A DNA stretch of 64,000 nt from Rhodosorus marinus (lineage: Eukaryota > Rhodophyta > Stylonematophyceae > Stylonematales > Stylonemataceae): the NCBI GenBank assembly GCA_029953675.1, contig JAMWBK010000010.1, positions 1,221,001 to 1,285,000 on the forward strand, in the 5' to 3' direction. Position 1 is the stretch's first letter, and every line of letters begins with the position of its first letter. Under the pieces are notes generated by a model that had not been told where the DNA came from, ran no database searches, and saw only the letters and a program-made list of their open reading frames with translations. This document shows positions 10,500 to 21,100 of the stretch, piece after piece. Position numbers and translations under genes: made by a program.

Positions 10500-11745
10500 A
10501 CTGCACCCTCCCTTTCCGGATCCTACCATCAGTTTGATCCCGCATAACCGAATATGCCTCCATAGAGAACCAAACATTCCGTCTTTGTCTTTGGTTGGGA
10601 TGCCTGTGATTGGAAAACCAAGGAAAAGGAAAGGAAAAACATTGGAGGATACGCTCAGCATGTCGGAACTATCAAAACCTTTTCTTGGGAGGGATCAAAA
10701 AACACCCAGTTTTCCTCGATTTTCTCTTTGGAACAGATGATATGTGCGGTCGGCCATTTGGCGTAAATCTTCTCTACTAACTAAAGGACAAAGCTCAAGA
10801 TTCTACGTAATTCTACAATTTCTTCTCAAAATATACTCCAGTGATGCTTTCCTCCTTTGGCTTTTAGGTATTGGGCTTGCAAAGGGTACACCGGGAAGAA
10901 GACAAGAAGAAAGGTTTCGTTGGCGACAGGGGGGCAGGGGGTACTTTGATGGCTGCTGTGCGTGCCGCTCCAAAACAAAATGGGACATCGGCAATCAAAT
11001 CTGGAATAAATGTGAAGATCCGCGAGAACGTGCTAACGACAATAGTAACGTCGATAGTATCAATCCGTATGAGATCAATCACTATAGTATCAATCACCAT
11101 GGATGGTACATTAGATCTGCCGACGCGAGAAGCAGATCTTCCTCACAGACAGTATCAGGGCTACTAGTGAAGTGAAGGGCTTAGTGTTCATTGGGAAGCG
11201 GTAGAAAAGGCAGAGAGGAGGGGAAAGGAATAGAATAAAAGAACAGAATTTCCTTGGGTTTGGGTTAAGATGGCGGGTTTCATCGCTGCGTCTGATTTCC
11301 ATTATCTTTGGCATAGAGTCAGTGGCTTTCGTCGCGATCTGTCATTGGAGACCTTTTAGAGTGGTTATATCCTGCTTTAGGTCGATACCGTGTTCAGGGG
11401 GTTTCGTAGGAGATTTAGTTTTACAATAAAATAAAGACAGCTTTGCAAGACAAATTTTCAAGTATGTTGAAACTCAGATCATTGGACAAGGAGAAACGAT
11501 TGGACTTTTTATCAACTAAGAGGTTTTTGGTTGGCCTTGAAAAGTGGTTCAACAGAAACGAACGAGCAGTCAGTCCATAAGTTAAAATGATTGATAATTG
11601 TATCAATTAGTGGCTTTTTTTCAAATTCAATAGCTATTAGATTTCACAGGTGGCGGCCATAATTTTTGTCCCAGCTCTGTTCTGCGAGGTTCGACATGTC
11701 TGATCTTCTTTCCCCCCCGCCCCCAAGAAAACCGCGAACCACGGA
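10500..11745. other. No gene recognised
   Basis: Open frames here are short and disagree between strands. The segment about 10600-10660 resembles 41240-41280, so part of it is repeat-derived. A GTATCAATC-rich stretch at 11055-11100 is of low complexity. A poly-C run lies near 11710. Confidence 0.5.
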
Positions 11746-11749
11746 CCAC

Positions 11750-12420
11750 GGTAGCACGTCCTCTACCCCCTTAAGAAAGAAAACTTTCTTCTCAGAAAGC
11801 GATTAATATATAACAATTTATGGCAACAGTGCACTGTTTGAAAGTAATATTTGGGATACATCTGTAATTATTTTGGTAATTAATATCAAAGCTAAGAATC
11901 CATATATTTTCAGCTCCACCTTTTACTCAATTAGATGAAATAAATTTTAGAGAAGTTTCCATGTTTCTCACAGAATCTTGTCCTCGCCCTCGAGCCTTGG
12001 GTACGACCACCCTTTTCGAGAATTCTACACTTTTTTTGTACTTTGTACCAAAGGATTGCAGCGCGCATAAATATCTGAGCGAAACGGGCTGCTCTGTCAA
12101 AGCACTCGTGTCACGCCTTGCTCGTGAATTGCGTTTATTTTTGATCTAAGAATGATTAGCTCTAGTTTTAAGATGATATGTTGGCACGGTTTTTTACTGA
12201 AATATTCCCAAATTCGCGCTTTGGAGAAGACGATCTACGTGCGGACCGCCATTTACTGAAATATTAGAAAATTTGGATGGGTGGATGGATTTACTAGTAA
12301 ACTTTCTCCCTCGAAAAGGGAGGGTAGAGATAGCCTGCCACACAAGAATATAGAAACATATGCAATACGATAAAATGGAATATTTACGTCTCTTTTCTCG
12401 GACAAAGTCAAGTGGACACT
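11750..12420. mobile_element. Foldback element, copy F1
   Basis: This is related to 25.4-26.9, 30.9-32.6 and 41.6-42.3 kb. Shared landmarks, in order, are TAATTAATAT, CATATATTTTCAGC, CAATTAGATGAAATAAA, TTTTCGAGAA, ATCTGAGCGAAA, TGCTCTGTCAAAGC, then GGATGGATTTAC, CATAGAAACATATGCAATACG-like and AAAATGG. The right part is an imperfect reverse complement of the left part of other copies. No coding capacity is visible, which suggests a non-autonomous DNA element. Confidence 0.6.
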
Positions 12421-12544
12421 GAGTTCCGCTGGTTTTTCTACTTTCGGGTTTTTTTTTCCAGTCTTTGATTAAAGAGATTTACAAATACAGCTTGCGGCAA
12501 AACAAAAAAAATCATTGGGACTCTGAATAAATTAGACGACTACT

Positions 12545-12683
12545 TACTATAATTAGGGTTGTGCCAAGTGAGTTGGGTTTTTCGATGTTTACCCCTCTAA
12601 ACCCCCCTGTTTTCGTGGGTTTAACCACTTCTGGGTCGTAAACATCGAGAAACCTGACCCACTTGGCACAGCACTACTATAAT
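12545..12683. mobile_element. 121-bp MITE-like hairpin with 9-bp target duplication
   Basis: TACTATAAT occurs at 12545-12553 and at 12675-12683. Between them, the ends form an inverted repeat about 33 bp long: left from TGTGCCAAGTGAGTTGGG to CGATGTTTAC, right the complement of GTAAACATCGAGAAACC to CACTTGGCACA, with four mismatches. The centre holds a smaller TAAACCC/GGGTTTA fold. There is no coding capacity. A 9-bp duplication suits Mutator-like elements and an 8-bp one suits hAT; the class is unresolved. Confidence 0.75.
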
Positions 12684-12753
12684 CGTGTAAAAACTTGTGG
12701 GAAAACCTCCCCCTCACTGTTTTATCCCTCAGTCAATATCGGTTTGAGGGCTG

Positions 12754-12782
12754 AGAAAACGCGGAAAACGCGGAAAACGCGA
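12754..12782. repeat. (GAAAACGCG)n short tandem repeat
   Basis: About three head-to-tail copies of a 9-mer, GAAAACGCG, followed by an A-rich run. Confidence 0.8.
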
Positions 12783-13059
12783 AAAAAAGCCTTATGAAAA
12801 ACTACAGGATATAATATACATACGATTACGGACCTTGAAGCCAATCTCCTTTAAGTTTTTTTTCGTATTGTTGGAAAGGGATGGAACGTATTTCCCACTA
12901 TCAGTAGATCAGGTCTTCATTTGTTTTTAATTAAATTGAACACGCACGATCATCCCCCACTTGGGCAGCCGCACCGTTAGTCACCACCGGATTGTCCTCA
13001 TCTAAAAGTTTCGTTTTTTTGTTGTTCTTTCTCCGGCAGAGCTTTTTATTTTGGCGGCA

Positions 13060-13470
13060 CGTTAAACAGATGGACGGACGTTTTGGCCCAAGTTTTTCTG
13101 TTGAAGATAGTTATTTGCCGGCTGGGGAGAGCGCCATGGATTTGCCGAAGCCAGTATGAGACGTCGCAAAGAGTTGAAATATGCGGGGGGCCTTGTTTCC
13201 CCCCTGCATTCGTGCTTCAGCTCTAGCTCATCGCCTGGTACCTCTGGTCATTGAGTCTTTGAGTTCATTGATTCCGTTCTCGTTGGCTTCAGGAATTGTT
13301 CCGCGAACGCCTGTGACCGTCTGTCCTCGTTGGTTTTCTCGTTTAAGTTTCTTGCTGTGTCGAATGAACGATGCTTTAATGTTGGAGCCGCGCGATCTTC
13401 GCCGCGCTTAGTCGTTTTTTTCCCGTCAGGGTTTTTTTCTTTCAGCCTCCGATTAAACTAATTCGTTCAG
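13060..13470 (+). mobile_element. Family B fragment, 5'-truncated
   Basis: This carries the family B C-terminal coding region (RRRKELKYAGG..., ASALAHRLVPLVIESLS, SFLLCRMNDALMLEPRDLRRA) in plus orientation, followed by the tail CTTTCAGCCTCCGATTAAAC. Frames are disturbed. It matches 31370-31680 and the reverse of 32822-33140. Confidence 0.75.
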
Positions 13471-13689
13471 TTTTTCAAGAAATTCGCGTGCAATGTATAC
13501 TTCCTGATTGAACGATGTTGGTAAAACACAATGTTTTTTACTTGCTCTAAATTGAAAAATTAAATTCTAACTTTAACCAGAAAAAGGTAGCTTGATAGTT
13601 CAAAAAAAAGCTCAGTCAATATAATTATCCTGATTGGTTGCTTCCATTTTGATAAAAAATACAAAGTTTTTACTGACGGTGTATAAAAA

Positions 13690-13716
13690 ACTAAAAACTA
13701 AAAACTAAAAACTAAA
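13690..13716. repeat. (CTAAAAA)n microsatellite
   Basis: Four copies of a 7-mer, CTAAAAA, ending in CTAAATCG. Confidence 0.85.
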
Positions 13717-13765
13717 TCGCACCGCATCGTCTTCGATCAAAATTCTATTATAAATCGAAGTGGGT

Positions 13766-13855
13766 GATCGATGGTGTTACGCGAACCCTACCTCCGGCAA
13801 AGAAGGCTTTGATCGATAGTGTTACGCGAACAATACCACCGGCAAAGAAGGCTTT
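13766..13855. repeat. Two-copy 45-bp tandem repeat
   Basis: Two units start at 13766 and 13811. Both read GATCGAT(G/A)GTGTTACGCG at the start and CCGGCAAAGAAGGCTTT at the end, with a few differences between. No meaning is evident. Confidence 0.8.
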
Positions 13856-14224
13856 GAAGAAGCTTGGTGAACAGCTCCGATCCTTTGCGCTATAAGTCCT
13901 TCTCGAACTGATGTTGTTCACGCTCAAACACCATGCGCTGCGATCAACAAACCTTACCCCGGCAACTCTCTCGAGTTCCAAAAATCTTATTCGTAAACCA
14001 CTTCCCCAAAAGTCGTCTCTCTCTTTGTCTGTATCTCTACACCCCCTCCCCTTTGGACTGAGGAACTACTTGTGCATCTCCCTCGTCAAAAACGACGACT
14101 TGTCAACCATAAATTGTAGGTAGACCTGCACATGCCTGAGAGTCCCCGGTTTAGCTTTGGTTTTCTATTTGCCGTGAGTAAAAACTTTGTATTTTCTATC
14201 AAAAGCAACCATGGGCTTTGTCCC

Positions 14225-15620
14225 ATAAAAGGTTTGATAACGACCGATTGCGTCCGATATTTTTCAATGCCTCTTTTTGGGTGGATGGTCGTTCGCTGTT
14301 GGGCTTTGGGACTCTCGCTTGGCGAAATAGCAGTGCTGAATGATTACGCTGGCGAAATAAACCCATTCGAGTATTGGCGAAACGCAGAGAGGCTCCTTGA
14401 GCCAAGTCCCCCGATTCGTTCTCGGATACTGCCATCACATAGCCGAGACTGTTTTTATCTGCGAAAAGCACGAAGACGCAAATCAGAAACAGGCTCGACC
14501 TTGCGAAGCTCAAAAAACTTGAAGCAATTAAACTCTTTCATCGCACATCCCAGCCGAGGAACCGCAATCGCGACCGGCGGATGTTGCCGCTGTTTGAGAA
14601 AGTGCGCTTGTCGACGAAGAATCATTTTCCGACCCCGAAGTGCATGCGTGGGAGGCCGAGAAGGAACAGTCAGAGCCCCAGCGCGAAGGGCCAACTCGAA
14701 TCGAGGAAGAGCTGTGCGCCGTGGATGATCAAACGTTTCCGACGGAGAGGAAGTTCCCCACTTGTTGTCGGAGCCAGAACTCGAAGAAGAAGAAGAAGAT
14801 TACACGGGACACCTTGGAAATTCAGCAGACGCTCATATCTTCGGACACACCCGCGGCGGCTAGAATGGAGATGGAGATCACTATGCTCATCTGCTCTCGG
14901 AAGAGCTCTCCATCATGGAGGGTAGACAGGACGGGTTTCGGTTCTTGAATACTATTGACGCCTCCACGAGCATGAGATATATGTTTAGGAGTACGTTCGA
15001 GATCATCCTGAGAAGTCTGGGCGCATCTATTGACTAGCAGTACAATATTCCTAATAAAGCAAGCCTCAAGCCTCATATAAGAATGCTCATACTGGAAGGC
15101 CCTAGCTTTTGATTTCACAAACAACCGCTCGTAAACGCATAACATTCAATAGCTGCTATCTTAAGTTTACGCGTTGCTCCGCGCATATTTAAGATTTCGG
15201 AGGAATCATCCAGACTCTGGGCTTGATGTACAACCAACGGCATTGCGGGCACAAGAATTCTCCAACTTCATTCTTAGGTACACATATCTTGAAGCAACTC
15301 ATGGTTGCCAACCTACTGAAGCTACTGGTCATGTGACTCGAAGGACCAGTCCAGTCGGCTTGCTCCGAGGGTAGCTCCCGCGGGGCTAGGGAAAACGCAC
15401 GGCACAAAGAACTCGCCTCGAGAACAATGGCGGTTGAACTCCGCCACTGGGTTAACCCAAGAAGATACTGAAACGCGACCAAACATGTGGTCGATCCCCA
15501 AAGTACTCACGCTACCAGAGGACATGAGAAAACTCCCTTCGCAATGCGCTTGGGCTACTCCCAGTCCTTGCCACCTTAACCGCCTTCTTCAGCCAGTGCC
15601 ATGATAGCCTAGTACACCCT
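14225..15620. other. No gene recognised; possible hAT-related DNA
   Basis: The left end (ATAACGACCGATTGCGTCCG) matches 33265-33284, just upstream of the hAT-type transposase. The piece around 14340-14390 matches 38890-38945. Frames of up to 198 codons exist but look random (Arg- and Ser-rich, overlapped on both strands). An Lys-coding GAAGAA run lies near 14780. It may be the remains of a non-autonomous DNA transposon. Confidence 0.35.
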
Positions 15621-15624
15621 CCGC

Positions 15625-15725
15625 AACCACCTCTACTCGTTGCATTGCAGATCTCCTGGTCTCGGACGCAGCCGCCAGACGTGCAGCATATATGGACCTC
15701 GCTGTCACTTGCCCTGTGTCAGGTA
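15625..15725 (+). mobile_element. Family A endonuclease-region scrap
   Basis: The translation reads CIADLLVSDAAARRAAYMDLAVTC with one frame adjustment. It matches the family A endonuclease stretch at 38418-38492. It is about 100 bp long and has no element ends. Confidence 0.65.
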
Positions 15726-15780
15726 CTTATCTCCCTTCTGCCGCTAATGCCGGAGATGATTGATTATTGGACTAACGTTG

Positions 15781-15945
15781 ATTGAATATCGGACGATTTA
15801 TCGCACCCGTTTATCGGACGGGCAATCGGACCTGTTTTTTCAAAGAATGTCAATCAGACACCCCCCCCTTTTATTCCGTTCTGCAATAGTGTATCCACTT
15901 CAAAAAACTATCGGACCGTCCGCTAAACGTTATCGGACGGCCCAC
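15781..15945. repeat. Cluster of ATCGGAC motifs
   Basis: ATCGGAC occurs near 15789, 15808, 15822, 15911 and 15931, with GTCCG complements between. The same motif clusters at 33197-33285 upstream of the BED/DUF659 transposase. Clustered short subterminal motifs are typical binding sites of hAT transposases, so this may be an orphan element end. Confidence 0.45.
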
Positions 15946-15960
15946 GACAACCTTAGCATG

Positions 15961-17435
15961 TGGTGGTTTACTGGCTTTATTAGCATAGCCTAAAGCGCTA
16001 CGCAAACCTTGAAAAGGCACTAACAACTAGGTAGGGGAGCGTGCAAACCAAGGTGCCGATGGCGCGCCTCGGCATGCATGCTGCTCGAATATCGCCACAG
16101 AGAGACATTTAAACGCCGCAAAAGTTCCAAGTATTCAACAGGATGCTCAGTGAAACATTTCCGCAACCATTCCAAACCCGCCTTCTGCACGTGACGAAAG
16201 CTTTCCACAATGAAAGGTTGCCTCGCGCTGAGGGTCGGGGGAGCGACCTCAGCGCGAGGCAGACTGGCCATACTCTCAGCATACCGTCGTTCCTTCACGC
16301 GGCGAAGGGCCGAAGCAGCTGATCCCCGGCGGCGGGCGGCAGCCGTGAGATGGGCGCTTTCCACTGGGCATGTAATCTCGAGGTCAACATATGCTGAGCG
16401 TCTGGTGGCAGCATCGGAGACGAGGAGATCTACGATCAGCGGGGCGGTGCCCTATCCGAGATCGATCTGGGTAGTTCCGATTCCACCTCGACCGTATGCC
16501 CTACCCGAGTCAAACATTCGCTGAGAATGTACTTGAAGCGAGTGTGACGCCTCGTACGAAGACCTCTCAACAGCCCGCATGAACCTAAGAAATGGTAACC
16601 ACAAGCATCGATCCGACTCTCACATCCCTGACAGAAAGACGGCCGATTAGAGTGCCACGGAGCTTGTGGCAAACCCAGGTAAATCCGTGCGGCAGAGCGA
16701 AGCTGGAAGGCATCCAGACGGTGACCCAGTGATGACGGCAGGGTCGTTAACCCCAAATGTGATAGATGGCCTCCCATGCCGCGGAGGCGAGCGGCGGTGG
16801 TATGCGGTGTGAGGGGAGAGTTGAGCAAGATTGCGTGAGCGGCGCTGTGTTGACCCCAGGTGAGGCTATGTTGAATCACATCAGTGCGCGAGCTCCACAA
16901 TCGGCTCAGACCCGGGTAATCGGCAACCGGTGACCCAGGGCTAGCCCCCCCCCCTCGTCGGCGAGTACTCTGTCGATGGGAGAGTCCTCGAGCGCCTCAA
17001 TTCGTCCCCATAACAGCTCCTTCCAGGAGCGAAATCTGGATCGGCTCTCGTCCGGCACGGCGTTGCACTTACTGAACGCCTGTTGCAGAGCAACAGGCGT
17101 TCAGTCAAGAATCGGTAACCAGATGGACACGTGGGACGTGTCAAACTTGTACACGAAGACATTTTCAGTGCAACGAGTCATAGATACTCAAAAGCGGTGG
17201 CGGAAGGGTCACGGGGTCTTCGCAAGTCAGTGCTCTAGCCAAAAGGCAAGCACTTCGCATCCGAAAACTCACCAAGGTGCGAAGCGCGGTAGCCCAGGAG
17301 GCGACCGCCGCAGCCGAGCATACGAGTCCACGGTCGGCCACTCCAAATTCGCCTAATCGTAAAGGTAGGGCAATCTGGCCACGAATTAGGTCCCTGTCAG
17401 GAGCCGCTTCCACATCCAGAGGTTCATCCAATGGT
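15961..17435 (-). pseudogene. Family A retrotransposon, 5'-truncated and decayed
   Basis: Minus-strand pieces at 16020-16364, 16436-16900 and 17165-17467 encode, in separate frames, the family A C terminus, the CCHC region (CQGCESRIDACGYHFLGSC) and the segment upstream of it. The 3' tail lies at about 15965-16015. The copy is a few percent diverged from 36-38.9 kb. It is broken by frameshifts, one of them an insertion at about 17093-17180. Confidence 0.8.
17071..17105. repeat. Perfect 16-bp palindrome at an insertion junction
   Basis: ACTGAACGCCTGTTGC (17071-17086) and its exact complement (17090-17105) flank AGA. The left arm is ordinary family A sequence (compare 27229-27244). The right arm begins an extra segment of about 88 bp (to about 17180) that the sister copy lacks. 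Confidence 0.8.
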
Positions 17436-17745
17436 GGCTTACTAGCATAGCCTGATGCGCTACGCAAGACGTAAAAGGAAATTAGGAACTAGGAGAAGGG
17501 CATGTAAGCCCACACCTTAGTATGTTCAATGAACTTGTTTAATGGGGGACTGATGGAAAAACCCCCGAGGGGCAAAAAGACTACGCGCGGGGAGATCGCG
17601 CGCCTCCAGCATCAATGCAGCGTTCACACGCCACAGCAAGAAACTAAAACGGGTAAACAACGAGGAGAGACGGTCAGGGCGTTGGGGGAACAACACTCGC
17701 CAAACGAGAACTGATGAACCCGATATGTCAGCTCCGAAATTACTT
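17436..17745 (-). mobile_element. Family A tail followed by family B 3' tail, low side of ABC copy 2
   Basis: 17436-17510 is a family A 3' end (reverse of GCGTAGCGCATCAGGCTATGC). From about 17515 the family B tail and ORF end read on the minus strand, as at 2840-3090. The same A-tail/B-tail pair lies beside copy 3 (27505-27840). Confidence 0.7.
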
Positions 17746-18183
17746 CGTTATTCAAGAAAGATATTGATTCTTAGATTAGGATGTTTAAAAATTGGCTAAA
17801 ATAATCTCAAAATGAAGAATGATACAGGATTCCGATACGAATGGATAACGGAAGCGGACAACAGAAGAGTGCACAAGTGCTGTCTTGCGAACATATTTTA
17901 TAGTCACAAAAGCAACTCCGTTCAGCTCGGCGCAAGCCGAGCGCAAACCCTCTCAAACACAAGCAAATGCCTGCTCATGCCCCATATTTTTCCAGTAGTA
18001 TTAAACCATTCGTTCGTGTATGGCTTGGCTTACGGCCTCGACTGCCAAATCAGACTTCAATCTCGAACAAAAAATTGCCACGGGCAAGTAGTTTTACATT
18101 AGATAACTGAGCAGTTAAGCTCGTGTTGCGCAGGTCCAGCGCAGCAAGCAAGCTGGCCATATCAATCAATGCACAGACTTTTC

Positions 18184-21100
18184 CTAACGCTTCGTAAACC
18201 GGAGGTGCTTGAACCCGAGGTAACCAACTATCCATGAGAATAACGTTAGTCCAGCCAGAGCTCCTACGGAAACCCATTTGCTATAATCTGGTACTCCGTA
18301 TATTTTCAACAGTTCGTCTCCGCTTGTAACCGGGCAGAACTGACATTCGCTGTAGGTGGCGTTAACTGTCACCGTCTGGTATTCACCTGGGGACGAAAAA
18401 TAAGTCACATTCAGCAAGCAGCTTCCAGAGAGCACTAGCTTGACCTTGAAAGGGGTTCAGCGACATCTTCGTACTATTAGAGGGAATCGATTCACAATCT
18501 GGGAACGCATAGGTAGCATTGTCGTTTCCAGGAAAAGGGAAAGTACGGAGCTCGTTGGCTGTACAGACGAACTCCACTCCAGTGACGACGGCTTTCAAAA
18601 CGCCAGCCAGGTAGTAACCGATCGGATTAATCCAGTAGATCCAGATATAGTACGCAGGTATTGAGTTTGCCGGGGCCATGAAACCGGCGAAGAGTTTGAA
18701 TATGCTTTTCATAGAGGGGACCAAGGTCAGCCCAATATATTCAGTTGGGCTAATTGCGCCAAGCATAGATCCAGTGGCTATGGCCCACAGAGCGTATAAA
18801 AGTTCTACGACGAAGAAGTATCCAAATGCAGATGCTTTGCAGCCAAACGAGAACAATAAAAAAAATTCCGTCAGATCGTTGTCGAATGGCAGTGCTCGGG
18901 CTGCGTCGCAACGCGTTTGTATAGAGTGCTTCACACTTACCCTGAAACCCGACCATGAAGAAGAACATAATGCTAAAGAGAAAGTTGGAAAACACCGTGA
19001 ACGGTGCGTCAGAAACCACCAGAGGGATGTAGTACGCTAATGCTGAGTAAGCACCCGCGCCAAATTCTCGATAGAACGCGAGCCTGTCCTGGAGAATGTT
19101 GCCAACAGCGCTGTTTATGCTGATCAGGGCAACATTGCCGGACAGGAAGGCCGCAGAAACAAGGGCGGTCTGTCCAGCTTGAGTGTTCGGTATCTGAAAG
19201 AATGAAAGGCCGAGAATCAAAGCTTGGGTGACCGCAGTGATGAAGCGCATGAAGTGAAGCTCCGGGTTCCTCCAGTTCACAGTGCAGAACCGCTTCAGGT
19301 TCGCAACGAACTGCACTCGAAAGTTTGCTGCGAAAGTATTGTCAAACTTGATATGGGGCGCCTTGTCTGGCACTATCGTAGGCTTGTCACATTTCGTATG
19401 CTCTAGGCTCCCCATGAGTTCGTTGTTTTCAGGGCTTAGTAGCCAAATCTCGTGCCAGTCCTTCTGCCCCTTTAACCAGATCAGCGAGTCCAATAAAACT
19501 AGATGAGCATTCCGCGTCTTCAGCAACACCTGGAGGGGGCTCTCTCCTTACCTGCTCTGTCGTCGCAGTACCAATTTGGTGGAGCATATAGTCCGCTGGG
19601 TTCAACTTGGGATCCATGGGATCTCCTCCGTTCTTCTCAAAGTACGTAATCATTTGTGATCCCTCTTCTCCCAGATCTCCAAAGTAGGCCACTCTGCCGC
19701 CGCTCTGCAGGAGCAGTACACTGTCAAAGAAGGAGAACACCTCTTTGGACGGCTGATGAATGGTGCACAAAACCGCGGCGCCGGTATCGGAGACCCTCCT
19801 CAAAACTTTTGCCATCTGCTTCAAAACACGGTCAATCGTCGAGGGCTGTTAGGACCAGCTTCCAATTTCGTAAACGGGACGACCAAGAACTGCGCTCACC
19901 TTCAACGCCGCCCTGGAATCCAATCCCGAAGTTGGCTCGTCCAGGAACAGAATAGACGGTCGAACTACGAGCTCCACAGCGATCGTGAGACGCTTTCGCT
20001 GCTCAGAAGAAAGACCAATTGCACCCTCGGGAGTACCGACAAGCTCATTTTGAATCTCACGCAGTTCCAGTATGTCTATGGTATTCTCTATCTGGTCTTC
20101 TCTCTCCTTGTCCGAGGTCCCCTCCGGCAGCCTCAACCGCGCAGAGAACTCGATCGCCTCCCGAACTGTCGTCTTAGAAACGTGAATATCGACCTGCTCC
20201 ACATACCTATGCACAAAGGAATGCACCAGCAAAAAAAATTGGAATATGGTAGTTATGAGGACGTGCGTCAGCGATAAGCATTGCTTCAAGTCGAAACAAC
20301 GAACGAAACGAGCTTCTGCCGACTCACTTACCCTGAAACTCTTCCGATAGGGTAATCCAGAGGATATCCGTTTACAAGGACTTCGCCAGTCATCGTACCC
20401 TTGGGCTTGCGCTGTGCAAGGACGTCCATGAGCGTCGTTTTGCCGGCTCCCGAAGATCCCATGAGCGCACACAGCCTTCCTGGTAGTGCGTACCCACACA
20501 CATCGTGCAGAAGTTCTTTCTTCTCATTCCCGCCAATCGGGACTGTGTATGACACGTCCTTCCATGTGAAGTAGGCCTCCCTAATGCCGACCTTCATTTC
20601 GTCCTCTGGCAAACTGAGGTCGATCACTTCGACACCCAAGTTTGCGGGTTTCGCTTTTTGCGATACGAGGGTCGTTCCGCAGTACCGCCTGCGTCTAGCG
20701 AAAAACATTACTGCGAGAAACATCACCAACGACAGGCCCCACAAAGCCAACAGTGAGTACATGCCCCAGGAGCTAGGTCAATACAAGTGTTTGGCGATCG
20801 AACGAGAGTCACGAAGCAAGCCGTCAGGAGCTATTCATCCGTTTCCCGTCACTTTTTATGCAACGCTTACACTCCAATTGGGTAGCCAAATTGAACCCAA
20901 AGGTACGCCTCTCCCGTCGAAATAGTGCATATCTTGTCGGGGTCAGGGACGTACTGGTTAAAAGGGAGCAGCTCTTGGGGAGCACATTCGAAGACAAGGC
21001 CGGCGAACTCGTTATAGACCAATCCACGGAATGCGTACTGAGCCGGTGAAATCCAGCCAATCCAGGCGAGCCAACGTGGGAGATCCTTGAGCGCAATGAA

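Noticed and set aside
10871-11167. 98-codon plus-strand frame with a repetitive Ile/Ser/Thr end
   Set aside because: Its second half comes from a GTATCAATC-type simple repeat and no family resemblance was found.
14132-14728. 198-codon plus-strand frame
   Set aside because: The composition is Arg/Ser-rich, it overlaps equally long frames in other phases, and its first part is DNA-transposon-like repeat shared with 33.3 and 38.9 kb.
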